The notes beneath the pieces were generated by a model that saw only the letters and a list, made by a program, of their open reading frames with translations, ran no database searches and had not been told where the DNA came from. A program made the translations under genes and the position numbers. Shown here in pieces: positions 16,073-24,784 of a stretch of DNA of 41,588 nucleotides. The first letter of the stretch is position 1. The number at the start of each line of letters is the position of its first letter. Source of the stretch: Alsobacter sp040380755 (lineage in GTDB: Bacteria > Pseudomonadota > Alphaproteobacteria > Rhizobiales > Beijerinckiaceae); assembly GCA_040380755.1 (NCBI GenBank), contig JBEIIL010000016.1:1-41588 (forward strand), given 5' to 3'.

Positions 16073-17359
16073 TCAGCGCTGGTTGATCGAGATGTAATCG
16101 CGCACAGGGGCGCCGGTGTAGAGCTGCCGGGGACGCCCGATGCGCTGCGACGGGTCCTCGACCATCTCCTTCCACTGGGCGATCCAGCCAACCGTGCGGG
16201 CGAGCGCAAACAGCACCGTGAACATGGTCGTGGGGAAGCCCATCGCCTTCAGCGTGATGCCCGAATAGAAGTCGATGTTCGGGTAGAGCTTCTTCTCGAT
16301 GAAGTAGTCGTCGTGCAGCGCGATCCGTTCCAGCTCCATCGCCACGTCGAGCAGCGGATCGTCCTTGATGCCGAGCTCGTTCAGCACCTCGTGGGTGGTG
16401 CGCTGCATGATCTTGGCGCGCGGATCGTAGTTCTTGTAGACGCGATGGCCGAAGCCCATCAGGCGGAACGGGTCGTTCTTGTCCTTGGCGCGGGCCACAT
16501 AGTGGGGGATCCGCTCCACCGAGCCGATCTCCTGCAGCATCTTCAGTGCCGCCTCGTTCGCGCCGCCATGGGCCGGGCCCCACAGGCAGGCGACGCCGGC
16601 TGCGATGCAGGCGAAGGGGTTGGCGCCCGACGAGCCGGCAAGCCGCACCGTCGACGTCGAGGCGTTCTGCTCGTGGTCGGCATGCAGGATGAAGATCCGG
16701 TCCAGCGCCCGCGACAGCACTGGGTTGACCTTGTACTCTTCGCACGGAACGGCAAAGCACATACGCAGGAAGTTCGACGTATAGTCGAGATCATTCTGCG
16801 GATAGACGAAGGGTTGACCGATCGAGTACTTGAAAGCCATGGAAGCCAGCGTTGGGATCTTGGCGATCATGCGCATCGACGCGATCATCCGCTGCTGCGG
16901 ATCCGATATGTCGGTCGAGTCGTGATAGAAGGCCGAGAGCGCGCCGACGGAAGCCACAAGCACGGCCATCGGGTGGGCGTCACGGCGGAAGCCCTGGAAG
17001 AACCGCATCATCTGCTCGTGCACCATCGTGTGGCGCGTGACGCGGTAGTCGAAATCGGACTTCTGGGCGGCCGTCGGCAACTCGCCGTAGAGCAGCAGGT
17101 AGCAGGTCTCGAGGAAATCACCATGCTCGGCCAGCTGCTCGATCGGGAAGCCCCGGTAGAGCAGCACGCCCTGGTCACCATCGATAAAGGTGATCTTCGA
17201 CTCGCAGCTTGCCGTCGAAGTGAAGCCCGGATCGTAGGTGAACATCCCGGTGGCAGCGTAGAGCTTCGAGATGTCGAGGACGGATGGCCCGATCGACCCC
17301 TGCCTGAACGGGAGTTCGATCTTCTTGTTGTCGACGAGGAGGGAGGCGGGCTCGCTCAT
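16073..17359 (-). CDS. gltA: citrate synthase (type II)
   Basis: Condenses oxaloacetate and acetyl-CoA, the entry step of the citric acid cycle. It has 428 residues, the length of the hexameric Gram-negative type. Active-site segments are ILHADHEQNAST, GPAHGGANEAA and GFGHRVYKNYDPRA, with the catalytic His and Asp region downstream. The N-terminal domain matches the type II form (SIGPSVLDISKLYAATGMFTYDPG). The ATG at 17359 follows AAGGATTTCCGCCC on the minus strand. The frame is open 13 codons further, but without a ribosome binding site. It is convergent with lpxB. Confidence 0.97.
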   Translation of the reverse strand: MSEPASLLVDNKKIELPFRQGSIGPSVLDISKLYAATGMFTYDPGFTSTASCESKITFIDGDQGVLLYRGFPIEQLAEHGDFLETCYLLLYGELPTAAQKSDFDYRVTRHTMVHEQMMRFFQGFRRDAHPMAVLVASVGALSAFYHDSTDISDPQQRMIASMRMIAKIPTLASMAFKYSIGQPFVYPQNDLDYTSNFLRMCFAVPCEEYKVNPVLSRALDRIFILHADHEQNASTSTVRLAGSSGANPFACIAAGVACLWGPAHGGANEAALKMLQEIGSVERIPHYVARAKDKNDPFRLMGFGHRVYKNYDPRAKIMQRTTHEVLNELGIKDDPLLDVAMELERIALHDDYFIEKKLYPNIDFYSGITLKAMGFPTTMFTVLFALARTVGWIAQWKEMVEDPSQRIGRPRQLYTGAPVRDYISINQR

Positions 17360-17521
17360 GGGCGGAAATCCTTTGGCGCCAAGACCAGCAATGCGCACGC
17401 ATCCCGACGCAAGACGCCGATCAGCGCGGCAGGGCCGCGATGCATCGCCGAATGGGACGTCAGCCGCATGAAGCTGGCAAGACAGGGCCGTTCGGGCGGG
17501 TTTTCGCTGAAGACCCTGCGC

Positions 17522-17550
17522 TTGCTAGACCAATTCACAGAGCCATTCAA
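17522..17550 (-). promoter_or_regulatory. candidate gltA promoter
   Basis: On the minus strand TTGAAT (17550-17545), a 17-base spacer and TAGCAA (17527-17522) lie about 160 bases before the gltA start, in a locally A/T-richer gap between gltX and gltA. The fit to the sigma-70 consensus is moderate. The gap 17360-17589 holds no gene. Confidence 0.4.
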
Positions 17551-17589
17551 CCACACCAAAAGGCGTGTGTGCAGTGCAAAATAATGGGC

Positions 17590-19014
17590 TCAGCGGATCG
17601 CCCTGTCGCCCAGACGCGCGAGACATTCGTCGCGCCCCAGCACCGCCATCACGTCGAACAGCCCCGGTGACGTCGCTCGCCCCGTCAGCGCGGCGCGCAG
17701 CGGCTGCGCCACCTGGCCGAGCTTGGCCCCGGTGGCCTCCGCAAAGGCCCTGACGGCGGCTTCGGTGGACGCGGCGGTCCAGGCATCGAGTGCGTCCAGA
17801 TGCGGCAGCAACGCCGCGATTCGGATTGCACCGCCATCCGCCAGCAGCGCCTCGGCCTTGGGTTCGAAGACCAGCGGCCGTACCGCCCACAGGTAATAGG
17901 CGCTGTCGATCAGCTCGATCAGCGTCTTGGCCCGCTCCTTCAACCCCGCCATCGCGGCCGTGAGCTTCGCCCGTCCATCCGCATTCAGTGACGCCGGAGC
18001 GCCGCGGGCCGGGCCGACTTCGGGCAAGATGTCGGCGACCGCGTCGACGAGTGTCGAATCGTCAGCGGCGCGCATGTAGTGGCCGTTGAGGTGCTCGAGC
18101 TTGGCGAAATCGAACCGCGCCGGCGACCGGCCGATGCCGCCGAGATCGAAAGCCGCCACCATTTCCTCGGTGGAGAAGAACTCCTGGTCGCCGTGGCCCC
18201 AGCCAAGCCGCACCAGATAGTTGCGCAACGCCTCCGGCAGATAGCCGAGCGCCCGGTAGGCGTCGACGCCGAGCGCACCGTGCCGCTTCGAAAGCTTTGC
18301 ACCATCCGGTCCGTGGATCAGCGGAATATGCGCCATCTCGGGCACAGCCCAACTGCAGGCCTGGTAGATCTGCGACTGCCGCGCTGCATTAGTCAGGTGG
18401 TCGTCGCCGCGGATCACATGCGTCACGTTCATGTCGTGGTCGTCCACCACCACGGCGAGCATGTAGGTCGGGGTCCCGTCCGACCGCAGCAGGACCAGGT
18501 CGTCAAGATTCTCGTTCTGCCAGGCGACACGGCCCTGCACATGGTCGCTGACGACCGTCTCGCCCGTCAGCGGGGCGCGAAGACGGACCACGGGCTTCAC
18601 GCCCGGAGGTGCCTCGGACGGATCGCGGTCGCGCCAGCGCCCGTCATAGCGCGGCTGACGGCCCTCGGCGCGGGCGCGCTCGCGCATCTCCTCCAGCTCT
18701 TGCTGGCTGGCATAGCAGTGATAGGCGAGGCCCTTCGCCAGCAGCGTCTCGGCCACCTCGCGATGCCTTTCGGCCCGGGCAAACTGGTAGACGACGTCGC
18801 CGTCCCAATCGATGCCGATCCAGCGCAGCCCAGCAATGATCGCCTCGATAGCCGGCTCGGTCGAACGCTCCCGGTCCGTGTCCTCGATTCGCAGCAGCAT
18901 CGTCCCACCGAAACGCCGTGCATACAGCCAGTTGAATAGGGCCGTTCGGGCTCCGCCGATATGCAGAAACCCCGTGGGCGAAGGAGCGAAACGGGTAACG
19001 ACGGGAGCGGTCAT
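17590..19014 (-). CDS. gltX: glutamyl-tRNA synthetase
   Basis: Class I aminoacyl-tRNA synthetase that charges tRNA-Glu. It has 474 residues. The HIGH-type motif appears as SPTGFLHIGGARTALFNWL near the N-terminus, and the KMSKS-type motif as GAKLSKRHGA. The zinc-region and anticodon-binding domain follow. The ATG at 19014 is chosen because VTRFAPSPTG follows immediately; the frame is open 39 codons upstream with arginine/proline-rich sequence that is not family-like. It lies downstream of a 115-base gap shared with divergent comEC. Some alphaproteobacteria have two GltX copies, one misacylating tRNA-Gln; which kind this is cannot be told here. Confidence 0.96.
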   Translation of the reverse strand: MTAPVVTRFAPSPTGFLHIGGARTALFNWLYARRFGGTMLLRIEDTDRERSTEPAIEAIIAGLRWIGIDWDGDVVYQFARAERHREVAETLLAKGLAYHCYASQQELEEMRERARAEGRQPRYDGRWRDRDPSEAPPGVKPVVRLRAPLTGETVVSDHVQGRVAWQNENLDDLVLLRSDGTPTYMLAVVVDDHDMNVTHVIRGDDHLTNAARQSQIYQACSWAVPEMAHIPLIHGPDGAKLSKRHGALGVDAYRALGYLPEALRNYLVRLGWGHGDQEFFSTEEMVAAFDLGGIGRSPARFDFAKLEHLNGHYMRAADDSTLVDAVADILPEVGPARGAPASLNADGRAKLTAAMAGLKERAKTLIELIDSAYYLWAVRPLVFEPKAEALLADGGAIRIAALLPHLDALDAWTAASTEAAVRAFAEATGAKLGQVAQPLRAALTGRATSPGLFDVMAVLGRDECLARLGDRAIR

Positions 19015-19129
19015 GGAACGGCGAACTCGCGGGGGAGGGCGGGGGCGCGACGGACGCAACCGCCCGTCGCTGGCCTGCGGGAGGGCGTGCTGTAGCATCA
19101 TTGCCGCGCGAGGGTAAGGGTGGGACGGC

Positions 19130-21424
19130 ATGGCGCGCGGACGGGTGGCAGCAGGCCGGCCGGTGGACCTGGCAGCCTGGCTGAGAGGCCCGGCCGCGGT
19201 TCCGCTCCACGCCCTTACTGCCCCGCCGGGTGAGCGCTTCGCTGGCCTGCTGCGACGGCTCCTGGCAGCCGAAGCCGATGCGCGCCGGCCTTTCCTGTGG
19301 CTTCCGGTCGCCTTTGGTGTCGGGATCGCGCTTTACTTCATGGCCGATGCCGAGCCGGTGCTCGCAGCACCGCTGATCGGCTTCACCCTGTGTGCCGCTG
19401 CGGCCACGGCGCTGCGCCGTGGCCGCGGCTCCGGCTTTTGTGCCTGCCTCCTTGCGGCATTGGCCATGGCCGGGTTTGCCACCGCAACCCTGCGGACCCG
19501 GCTGTTGGAGGCGCCTGTCCTGGACAGGGTGCGGATGGTCAAGCTCACGGCCTTTGTCGAGAGCCTGGAGCGGCGAGGGCAGGGCGGCGTCCGCCTCGTG
19601 CTGCGACCGATCACGACGGATCTGCCGGCCGCCGTGGCGCCCGTGCGTCTGCGCGTCACCATGGCTACGGTTCCGGCCATTCGCCCCGGCGATGCCATCG
19701 CGCTGACGGCGAGACTCTTGCCGCCGCCACCGCCGTCGCGTCCCGGCGGCTATGATTTCGCCCGCGACGCCTATTTCGAAAGGCTGGGCGCTGTCGGCTC
19801 TGTCGCCGGCGGTATCAGGCCGCTGCCGGATCCGCCGCCGCTGCCGCGCGACCTGGCCGTGCTGGCGGCCATCGACACGGCGCGCAACGCCCTGACAGAC
19901 CGCATCGCCGCCACCGTCGGGGGAGCCGCAGGTGGCGTGGCCGCCGCCCTTGTCACCGGCAAGCGCGGCCTGATCCCCGAGGAGACCAATGCCGATCTGC
20001 GCGCCGCCGGCATCTACCATGTGGTGTCGATTTCTGGCCTGCACCTGGTGCTGGCCGCCGGCATGATCTTTTGGCTCGTGCGGGCCTTGCTGGCACTGGT
20101 CCCGGGGCTCGCGCTGCGGTGCCCGATCAAGAAATGGGCCGCCCTCGCCGCAATGGTGGCCGGCAGTGCCTATACGGTCTTTGCCGGCGGCGACGTCGCC
20201 ACGGTTCGGTCGCTGGTGATGACGCTGGTGCTGCTCGGCGCGATCCTCGTCGATCGCCCGGCGCTGTCGATGCGCAACCTCGCTGTCGCGGCACTCGTCG
20301 TACTGACCCTCGAACCCGAAACCCTCCTGGCGCCTGGATTCCAGATGTCGTTTGCCGCGGTGGCCGGCCTTGTCGCCGCGTTCGAGACCAGCGGTCGCCC
20401 GGCGGCCGAGATCGATCTGCCCGGCGTCTCGCCCGCCGGCGCCCGGTCGGCGCCGGAGCCGGCCGGCCTGGTCGCACGGCTTGGTCGCGGCGCGGCCGGG
20501 CATGTCCTTGGAACCCTGCTGTCGACTCTCGTCGCAGAGGCGGCGACCGCGCCGTTCGGCCTGTTCCATTTCCAGCGCTTCACTCCCTACGGGCTTGTCG
20601 GCAATGCCCTGAGCCTGCCGCTGGTATCGCTGGTGGTGATGCCCGCCGCCCTTGTCGGCGCCCTGGCGCTGCCCTTCGGTCTCGATGCGCCGATCTGGTC
20701 TGTCATGGGGTGGGGTGTTGCTGCCATGCTGGACGTGGCCGCCGCCGTCGCCGCCTGGCCTGGCGCGACCCGGGCCGTGCCGGCCTTCGGTGTCGTGGCG
20801 CTGGGCCTGCTGACCGCCGGCCTGCTGTGGCTGACTTTGTGGCGCACGCCGCTGCGCCTGGCCGGACTCGCACTGCTGGGGGCAGGGGTGGCACTCGCCG
20901 CCGCCGCTGTGCCGCCGGACCTGGTTGTGGCGGCGGATGGCCGCTCCCTCGTCGTGCGCGGCACCGGGGGACGGCTGGTTACTCTGGGTCGCCAGTCCGG
21001 CGACTTTGCTCTGGACCAATGGCTGCGTGCCGATGGCGACACCCGATCGGCGAAAGCGGCACGTGACGACGGCGGGGCCGCCTGCGATCCGTTCGGCTGC
21101 GTGGTGAGGCTGCCCGACGGCCGGGCTGTCGCCCATGTCACCGACGCCCAGGCTTTCGAGGAGGATTGTGCCCGCGCCGCCGTGGTGGTAACGCCCTTGA
21201 GGGCGCCGTCCTGGTGCGCTGCCAATACGATCGACGCGGCCGTCCTGGAGCGGAGCGGCGCGATGGCCCTGACGGCTCGGGCCGGCGGTTTCGATCGCAC
21301 GCCGGACCGCCGGCTCTTGCGCGACCGCCCCTGGGCCAGAGCCACTCCGCCACCGCCGCAGGTCGCAGCCCCGTCGTCAGGTCCAGCGGGACCGGGGGAC
21401 TCGGAGGCGGCAGAGCCTCAGTAG
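19130..21424 (+). CDS. comEC: ComEC/Rec2-family membrane protein
   Basis: Inner-membrane channel protein which in competent bacteria carries single-stranded DNA across the membrane. It has 764 residues. An N-terminal DUF4131-type part (helices at ~55-125 and an OB-like region to ~235) is followed by the competence domain with HVVSISGLHLVLAAG at ~298-311 and many helices to ~600. The C-terminal ~150 residues align in position with the metallo-beta-lactamase-like domain, but no HxHxDH metal motif is visible. Only fragments such as SLVVRGTGGRLVTLGR and FEEDCARAAVVV can be seen. The stop overlaps that of lexA on the other strand. Whether this organism is naturally competent cannot be judged. Confidence 0.9.
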   Translation: MARGRVAAGRPVDLAAWLRGPAAVPLHALTAPPGERFAGLLRRLLAAEADARRPFLWLPVAFGVGIALYFMADAEPVLAAPLIGFTLCAAAATALRRGRGSGFCACLLAALAMAGFATATLRTRLLEAPVLDRVRMVKLTAFVESLERRGQGGVRLVLRPITTDLPAAVAPVRLRVTMATVPAIRPGDAIALTARLLPPPPPSRPGGYDFARDAYFERLGAVGSVAGGIRPLPDPPPLPRDLAVLAAIDTARNALTDRIAATVGGAAGGVAAALVTGKRGLIPEETNADLRAAGIYHVVSISGLHLVLAAGMIFWLVRALLALVPGLALRCPIKKWAALAAMVAGSAYTVFAGGDVATVRSLVMTLVLLGAILVDRPALSMRNLAVAALVVLTLEPETLLAPGFQMSFAAVAGLVAAFETSGRPAAEIDLPGVSPAGARSAPEPAGLVARLGRGAAGHVLGTLLSTLVAEAATAPFGLFHFQRFTPYGLVGNALSLPLVSLVVMPAALVGALALPFGLDAPIWSVMGWGVAAMLDVAAAVAAWPGATRAVPAFGVVALGLLTAGLLWLTLWRTPLRLAGLALLGAGVALAAAAVPPDLVVAADGRSLVVRGTGGRLVTLGRQSGDFALDQWLRADGDTRSAKAARDDGGAACDPFGCVVRLPDGRAVAHVTDAQAFEEDCARAAVVVTPLRAPSWCAANTIDAAVLERSGAMALTARAGGFDRTPDRRLLRDRPWARATPPPPQVAAPSSGPAGPGDSEAAEPQ

Positions 21425-22125
21425 CGCCGCAGCAGGCTCACAAGCTTGCCCTGGATTTGCACCCGGTCGGGTCCGAGAACGCGCGTTTCATAGGCCGGGT
21501 TGGCGGCCTCGAGCGCGATCGACGAACCACGACGGCGCAGCCGCTTCAGCGTTGCCTCCTCGTCGTCGATCAGCGCGACAACGATGTCACCGGTATCGGC
21601 ACTGTCCTGACGGCGGATCACGACCGTATCGCCATCGAGGATCCCTGCCTCGACCATCGAGTCGCCCCGAACCTCAAGGGCGAAATGCTCGCCGCTCGAC
21701 AGCATGTCAGGTGGCAGGCTCAGCGTATGGCTGCGGGCCTGGATGGCCGAGATCGGCGTACCAGCCGCAATGCGGCCCATCATCGGCACCGAGACATTAT
21801 GCGGTCCGTCATCGCCGCCGCCCACCAGCCGCGGACGCACCTTGCCGAGTGTACCCTCGATGACGCTGGGATTGAACCGGCCCCGCGGCGCGGCAGCGCC
21901 CGGCAGCGATTGCTCGGGCATCCGCACGACCTCGATCGCCCGCGCCCGGTTGGGCAGCCGCCGGATGAATCCGCGCTCCTCCAGCGCCATGATCAGCCGG
22001 TGGATGCCGGACTTCGATCGCAGGTCCAGCGCCTCCTTCATCTCGTCGAATGAGGGAGGCACGCCATCCTCCCGCAACCGGTCGTGGATGAAGCGCAGGA
22101 GTTCGTGCTGCTTTCGCGTCAACAT
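21418..22125 (-). CDS. lexA: SOS-response repressor LexA
   Basis: Transcriptional repressor and self-cleaving protease of the SOS response. It has 235 residues. The N-terminal winged helix-turn-helix includes PPSFDEMKEALDLRSKSGIH. A Gly/Pro-rich hinge lies at ~75-110. The cleavage site Ala121-Gly122 is in GRIAAGTPI, and the catalytic dyad is Ser156 (VRGDSMVEAG) and Lys194 (ATLKRL). The ATG at 22125 gives the usual MLTRKQHELL start; the frame is open 12 codons upstream. It has its own promoter with an SOS box (see 22192-22220), separate from the moeA operon behind it. The last 7 bases overlap comEC. Confidence 0.97.
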   Translation of the reverse strand: MLTRKQHELLRFIHDRLREDGVPPSFDEMKEALDLRSKSGIHRLIMALEERGFIRRLPNRARAIEVVRMPEQSLPGAAAPRGRFNPSVIEGTLGKVRPRLVGGGDDGPHNVSVPMMGRIAAGTPISAIQARSHTLSLPPDMLSSGEHFALEVRGDSMVEAGILDGDTVVIRRQDSADTGDIVVALIDDEEATLKRLRRRGSSIALEAANPAYETRVLGPDRVQIQGKLVSLLRRY

Positions 22126-22191
22126 GCCGGATGGCTCCGCTGGCAGACCGAGGCGTCGCAACGACTCAGGCTAAAGACAAATCACGAACAA

Positions 22192-22220
22192 ACGATACAC
22201 GTTCTCCCTGTGTTCGACAA
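22192..22220 (-). promoter_or_regulatory. lexA promoter
   Basis: On the minus strand TTGTCG (22220-22215), a 17-base spacer and TATCGT (22197-22192) form a good sigma-70-type promoter about 65 bases before the lexA ATG. The spacer is almost filled by the SOS box, so LexA binding should block polymerase directly. Confidence 0.65.
22201..22215. promoter_or_regulatory. LexA operator (SOS box)
   Basis: GTTCTCCCTGTGTTC is an exact GTTC-N7-GTTC direct repeat, the known alphaproteobacterial LexA site, and it lies in the spacer of the lexA promoter. Autoregulation is the expected function. Confidence 0.85.
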
Positions 22221-22239
22221 TCGTCCTGTCATATCAGGC

Positions 22240-23451
22240 CTAACGCGTGGTGAGCGACAGGATCCGGCACGGGCTCCCGGCCGCGGCGGCCGGCGCGTTG
22301 GGGTCCCGCACCAGCAGGCAGTCGGCTTCCGCCAAGGTCCGCAGCATCGAGGAATCCTGCCGTCCGAATGGCACGACGCGAATCCCGTCGGGCGAAGGGA
22401 TTCGCCGGGCCCGGACATAGTCCTGCCGGCCATCATTGGCGAGGACATCGGCGCCAAGAACGGCCGCTTCGGTCGGGTCGTCGCCGGCCAGTGGATCGCC
22501 CTGCAGCGCGCGCACCAGCGGCGTCAGGAACAAGGTGGCGCACACGATCGACGACACCGGATTGCCCGGCAGGCCGAGGATGCGCATGGCGCCGAGCCGG
22601 CCGAAGATCAGCGGCTTGCCCGGCCGCATGGCGATCCGCCAGAAGCCGAGCTGCATGCCGCGCCGCGCCAGCGCCGACTGCACCAGGTCGTGGTCGCCCA
22701 CCGAGGCGCCGCCAACCGTCACCAGCACGTTGACGCCCTGCGTCTCGGCCGCATCGATCGCCCGCTCCAGCGCGGCGAAATCGTCGGTGGCGATGCCCAG
22801 GTCACGGGCCTCGCCGCCGGCGGCCTCGGCGATGGCCGCCACCGCGTAGACGTTCGAGGCAACGATCTGGTCCGCCCGCGCCGCCTCGCCGGGCCGCACC
22901 AACTCGTCGCCGGTAGCCAGCACGCCGACGACAGGGCGTCGATGCACCGGCAGCTGCGCATGCCCCATCGCGGCAGCCAGTGCCAGCCGCCGCGGCTCGA
23001 GCCGTGCTCCTGCCGGCAGCAGCACATCGCCCAGCGCAAAGTCGAGGCCCGCGGTCCGTACGTGCCGGCCGGGCACGGCCGCCGCCGTGAGGCGGACGCG
23101 GCCGTCGGCCTCCTGCGTGTCCTCCTGCATCACCACCGTGTCGGCGCCGTCGGGCACCGGCGCGCCGGTGAAGATCCGCACCGCCTCGCCCGGCCCGATC
23201 CGGCCGCCGAAGGCACGGCCTGCCGCCGCCGTGCCGGTGACCGTCAGCGTAGCGCCCGGAGCCGTCGCGTCGACCGCCCGCAGGGCATAGCCATCCATGG
23301 CCGAGGCGGGGAAGGGCGGCTGGGTGCGCAGCGCAACCAGCGGCGCCGCCAGGGTCCGGCCCGACGCCGCCGCGAGGGGGACGGATTCGGCGGGAAGCAC
23401 CGGATCGGCGGCCGCCAGCACCAGGGACAGCGCGTCGGCGACGCTGAGCAT
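22240..23451 (-). CDS. moeA: molybdopterin molybdenumtransferase
   Basis: Inserts molybdate into adenylated molybdopterin in cofactor synthesis. It has 403 residues, a normal length. The N-terminal domain carries LPPFPASAMDGYALRA-like sequence (here TQPPFPASAMDGYALRA). The central MoaB/Mog-like domain has VTVGGASVGDHDLV and LIFGRLGAMRILGLPGNPVSS, and a C-terminal beta domain follows. Its ATG is one base after the moaC stop, so it is the last gene of the long minus-strand operon. A 114-base gap with the lexA promoter follows its stop. Confidence 0.96.
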   Translation of the reverse strand: MLSVADALSLVLAAADPVLPAESVPLAAASGRTLAAPLVALRTQPPFPASAMDGYALRAVDATAPGATLTVTGTAAAGRAFGGRIGPGEAVRIFTGAPVPDGADTVVMQEDTQEADGRVRLTAAAVPGRHVRTAGLDFALGDVLLPAGARLEPRRLALAAAMGHAQLPVHRRPVVGVLATGDELVRPGEAARADQIVASNVYAVAAIAEAAGGEARDLGIATDDFAALERAIDAAETQGVNVLVTVGGASVGDHDLVQSALARRGMQLGFWRIAMRPGKPLIFGRLGAMRILGLPGNPVSSIVCATLFLTPLVRALQGDPLAGDDPTEAAVLGADVLANDGRQDYVRARRIPSPDGIRVVPFGRQDSSMLRTLAEADCLLVRDPNAPAAAAGSPCRILSLTTR

Positions 23452-23452
23452 C

Positions 23453-23947
23453 TCAGCCCCCGTCCGCCAGATCGAGCGCCGACCAGGTGCCGGACTTGCC
23501 GCCCTCCTTCGACAGCAGGCGGATCCCCTCGATCCGCATGCCGCGGTCGGCGGCCTTGACCATGTCGTAGACGGTCAGGCACGCCACGCCGACCGCCGTC
23601 AGCGCCTCCATCTCGACGCCGGTCTGGCCGGTGACCCGCGCCGAGGCGGTGACGCGCACGCCCGGCAGCGTCTCATCAAGGGCCAGGTCGACCGCCACCT
23701 TGGTGAGCAGCAGCGGATGGCAGAGTGGGATCAGCTCATGGGTGCGCTTGGCCGCCATGATGCCGGCGACCCGGGCGACGCCGAGCACGTCGCCCTTCTT
23801 GGCATCGCCGTCGCGGATCAGTGCCAGCGTCGCAGGCTCCATGACAACGCACCCTTCGGCCACGGCGGTGCGCTGCGTCACGGCCTTGTCGGCCACGTCC
23901 ACCATGGCGGCAGCGCCTGAGGCGTCGAGATGGGTGAGGCGGGTCAT
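23453..23947 (-). CDS. moaC: cyclic pyranopterin monophosphate synthase
   Basis: Converts the 3',8-cyclo-GTP intermediate made by MoaA into cyclic pyranopterin monophosphate. It has 164 residues, normal length. Conserved residues are seen in KKGDVLGVARVAGIMAAKR, LIPLCHPL (catalytic His), GVEMEALTAV, and TVYDMVKAADRGM, followed by GGKSG. It starts 9 bases after the trpC stop and ends one base before the moeA start. moaA itself is not in the window. The trpC-moaC-moeA arrangement recurs in alphaproteobacteria. Confidence 0.97.
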   Translation of the reverse strand: MTRLTHLDASGAAAMVDVADKAVTQRTAVAEGCVVMEPATLALIRDGDAKKGDVLGVARVAGIMAAKRTHELIPLCHPLLLTKVAVDLALDETLPGVRVTASARVTGQTGVEMEALTAVGVACLTVYDMVKAADRGMRIEGIRLLSKEGGKSGTWSALDLADGG

Positions 23948-23956
23948 GCCGGCAGA

Positions 23957-24784
23957 CTAGGCGATCGGACGGGAGCCGTCGCCACCGAAAAGCAGGGCCC
24001 GGGTGGCCGTTTCGACGTCGGGCTGGCGCATCAGGCTCTCGCCCACCAGGAAGGTGTTGACGCCGCCGGCGGCGAGCCGGCGGATGTCGGCATGGCTGCC
24101 GATGCCGCTCTCCGCCACCACGATGCGGTCGGCGGGAATGCGCGGCGCCAGCGTCTCGGTGACGCCAAGCGACACCGAGAAGGTGCGCAGGTCGCGGTTG
24201 TTGATGCCGACCAGCTTCGTGCCCAGCGGCAGGGCCCGGTCGAGCTCCACGGCGTCATGCACCTCGACCAGGACGTCCATGCCGAGCCCATGCGCCGTGT
24301 CCACGAGGGTCCTCGCCTGGGCGTCGCTGACGCTTGCCATGATCACCAGGATGCAGTCTGCGCCCCACGCCCGGGCCTCGAACACCTGATAGGGTTCGAA
24401 CAGGAAATCCTTGCGAAGGCCCGGCAGGCCGCTGGCCTCCCGCGCTGCACCGAGATAGGCCGGCTGGCCCTGGAACGACGGCGTGTCGGTCAGCACCGAC
24501 AGGCAGCTGGCGCCGCCGGCCGCATAGGCACACGCCAGGGATGGCGGATCAAAATCCGCCCGGATCAGCCCCTTCGACGGGCTTGCCTTCTTGATCTCGG
24601 CGATCAGCGCCGGCCGGCCCGCCTCGAGATGGCGAACGATCGCAGCTGCAAACCCGCATGGCGGCGGCGCGTCCAGCGCGAGGCGCTCGATGGCCGCAGG
24701 CGTTACCGCCACCTTGGCCGCGGCAATCTCATCGCGCTTGTAGGCCTCGATTTCGGCAAGAATGTTGGTCACCGCGGTGCTCAT
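23957..24784 (-). CDS. trpC: indole-3-glycerol-phosphate synthase
   Basis: Converts CdRP to indole-3-glycerol phosphate in tryptophan synthesis; a TIM barrel. It has 275 residues and is not fused to TrpF. Conserved segments are LIAEIKKASPSKGLI (catalytic Lys), LRKDFLFEPYQVFEARAWGAD, VGINNRDLRTF and VVAESGIGSHADI. Its ATG overlaps the trpD stop (ATGA), so translation is coupled. trpF, trpB and trpA are not in this window, as is usual when the pathway is split into two clusters. Confidence 0.97.
   Translation of the reverse strand: MSTAVTNILAEIEAYKRDEIAAAKVAVTPAAIERLALDAPPPCGFAAAIVRHLEAGRPALIAEIKKASPSKGLIRADFDPPSLACAYAAGGASCLSVLTDTPSFQGQPAYLGAAREASGLPGLRKDFLFEPYQVFEARAWGADCILVIMASVSDAQARTLVDTAHGLGMDVLVEVHDAVELDRALPLGTKLVGINNRDLRTFSVSLGVTETLAPRIPADRIVVAESGIGSHADIRRLAAGGVNTFLVGESLMRQPDVETATRALLFGGDGSRPIA

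Noticed and set aside
18644..21136. 830-codon open frame on the minus strand across gltX and comEC
   Set aside because: Low-complexity composition, antisense to comEC with no domain recognised; part of it is a shifted reading of gltX.
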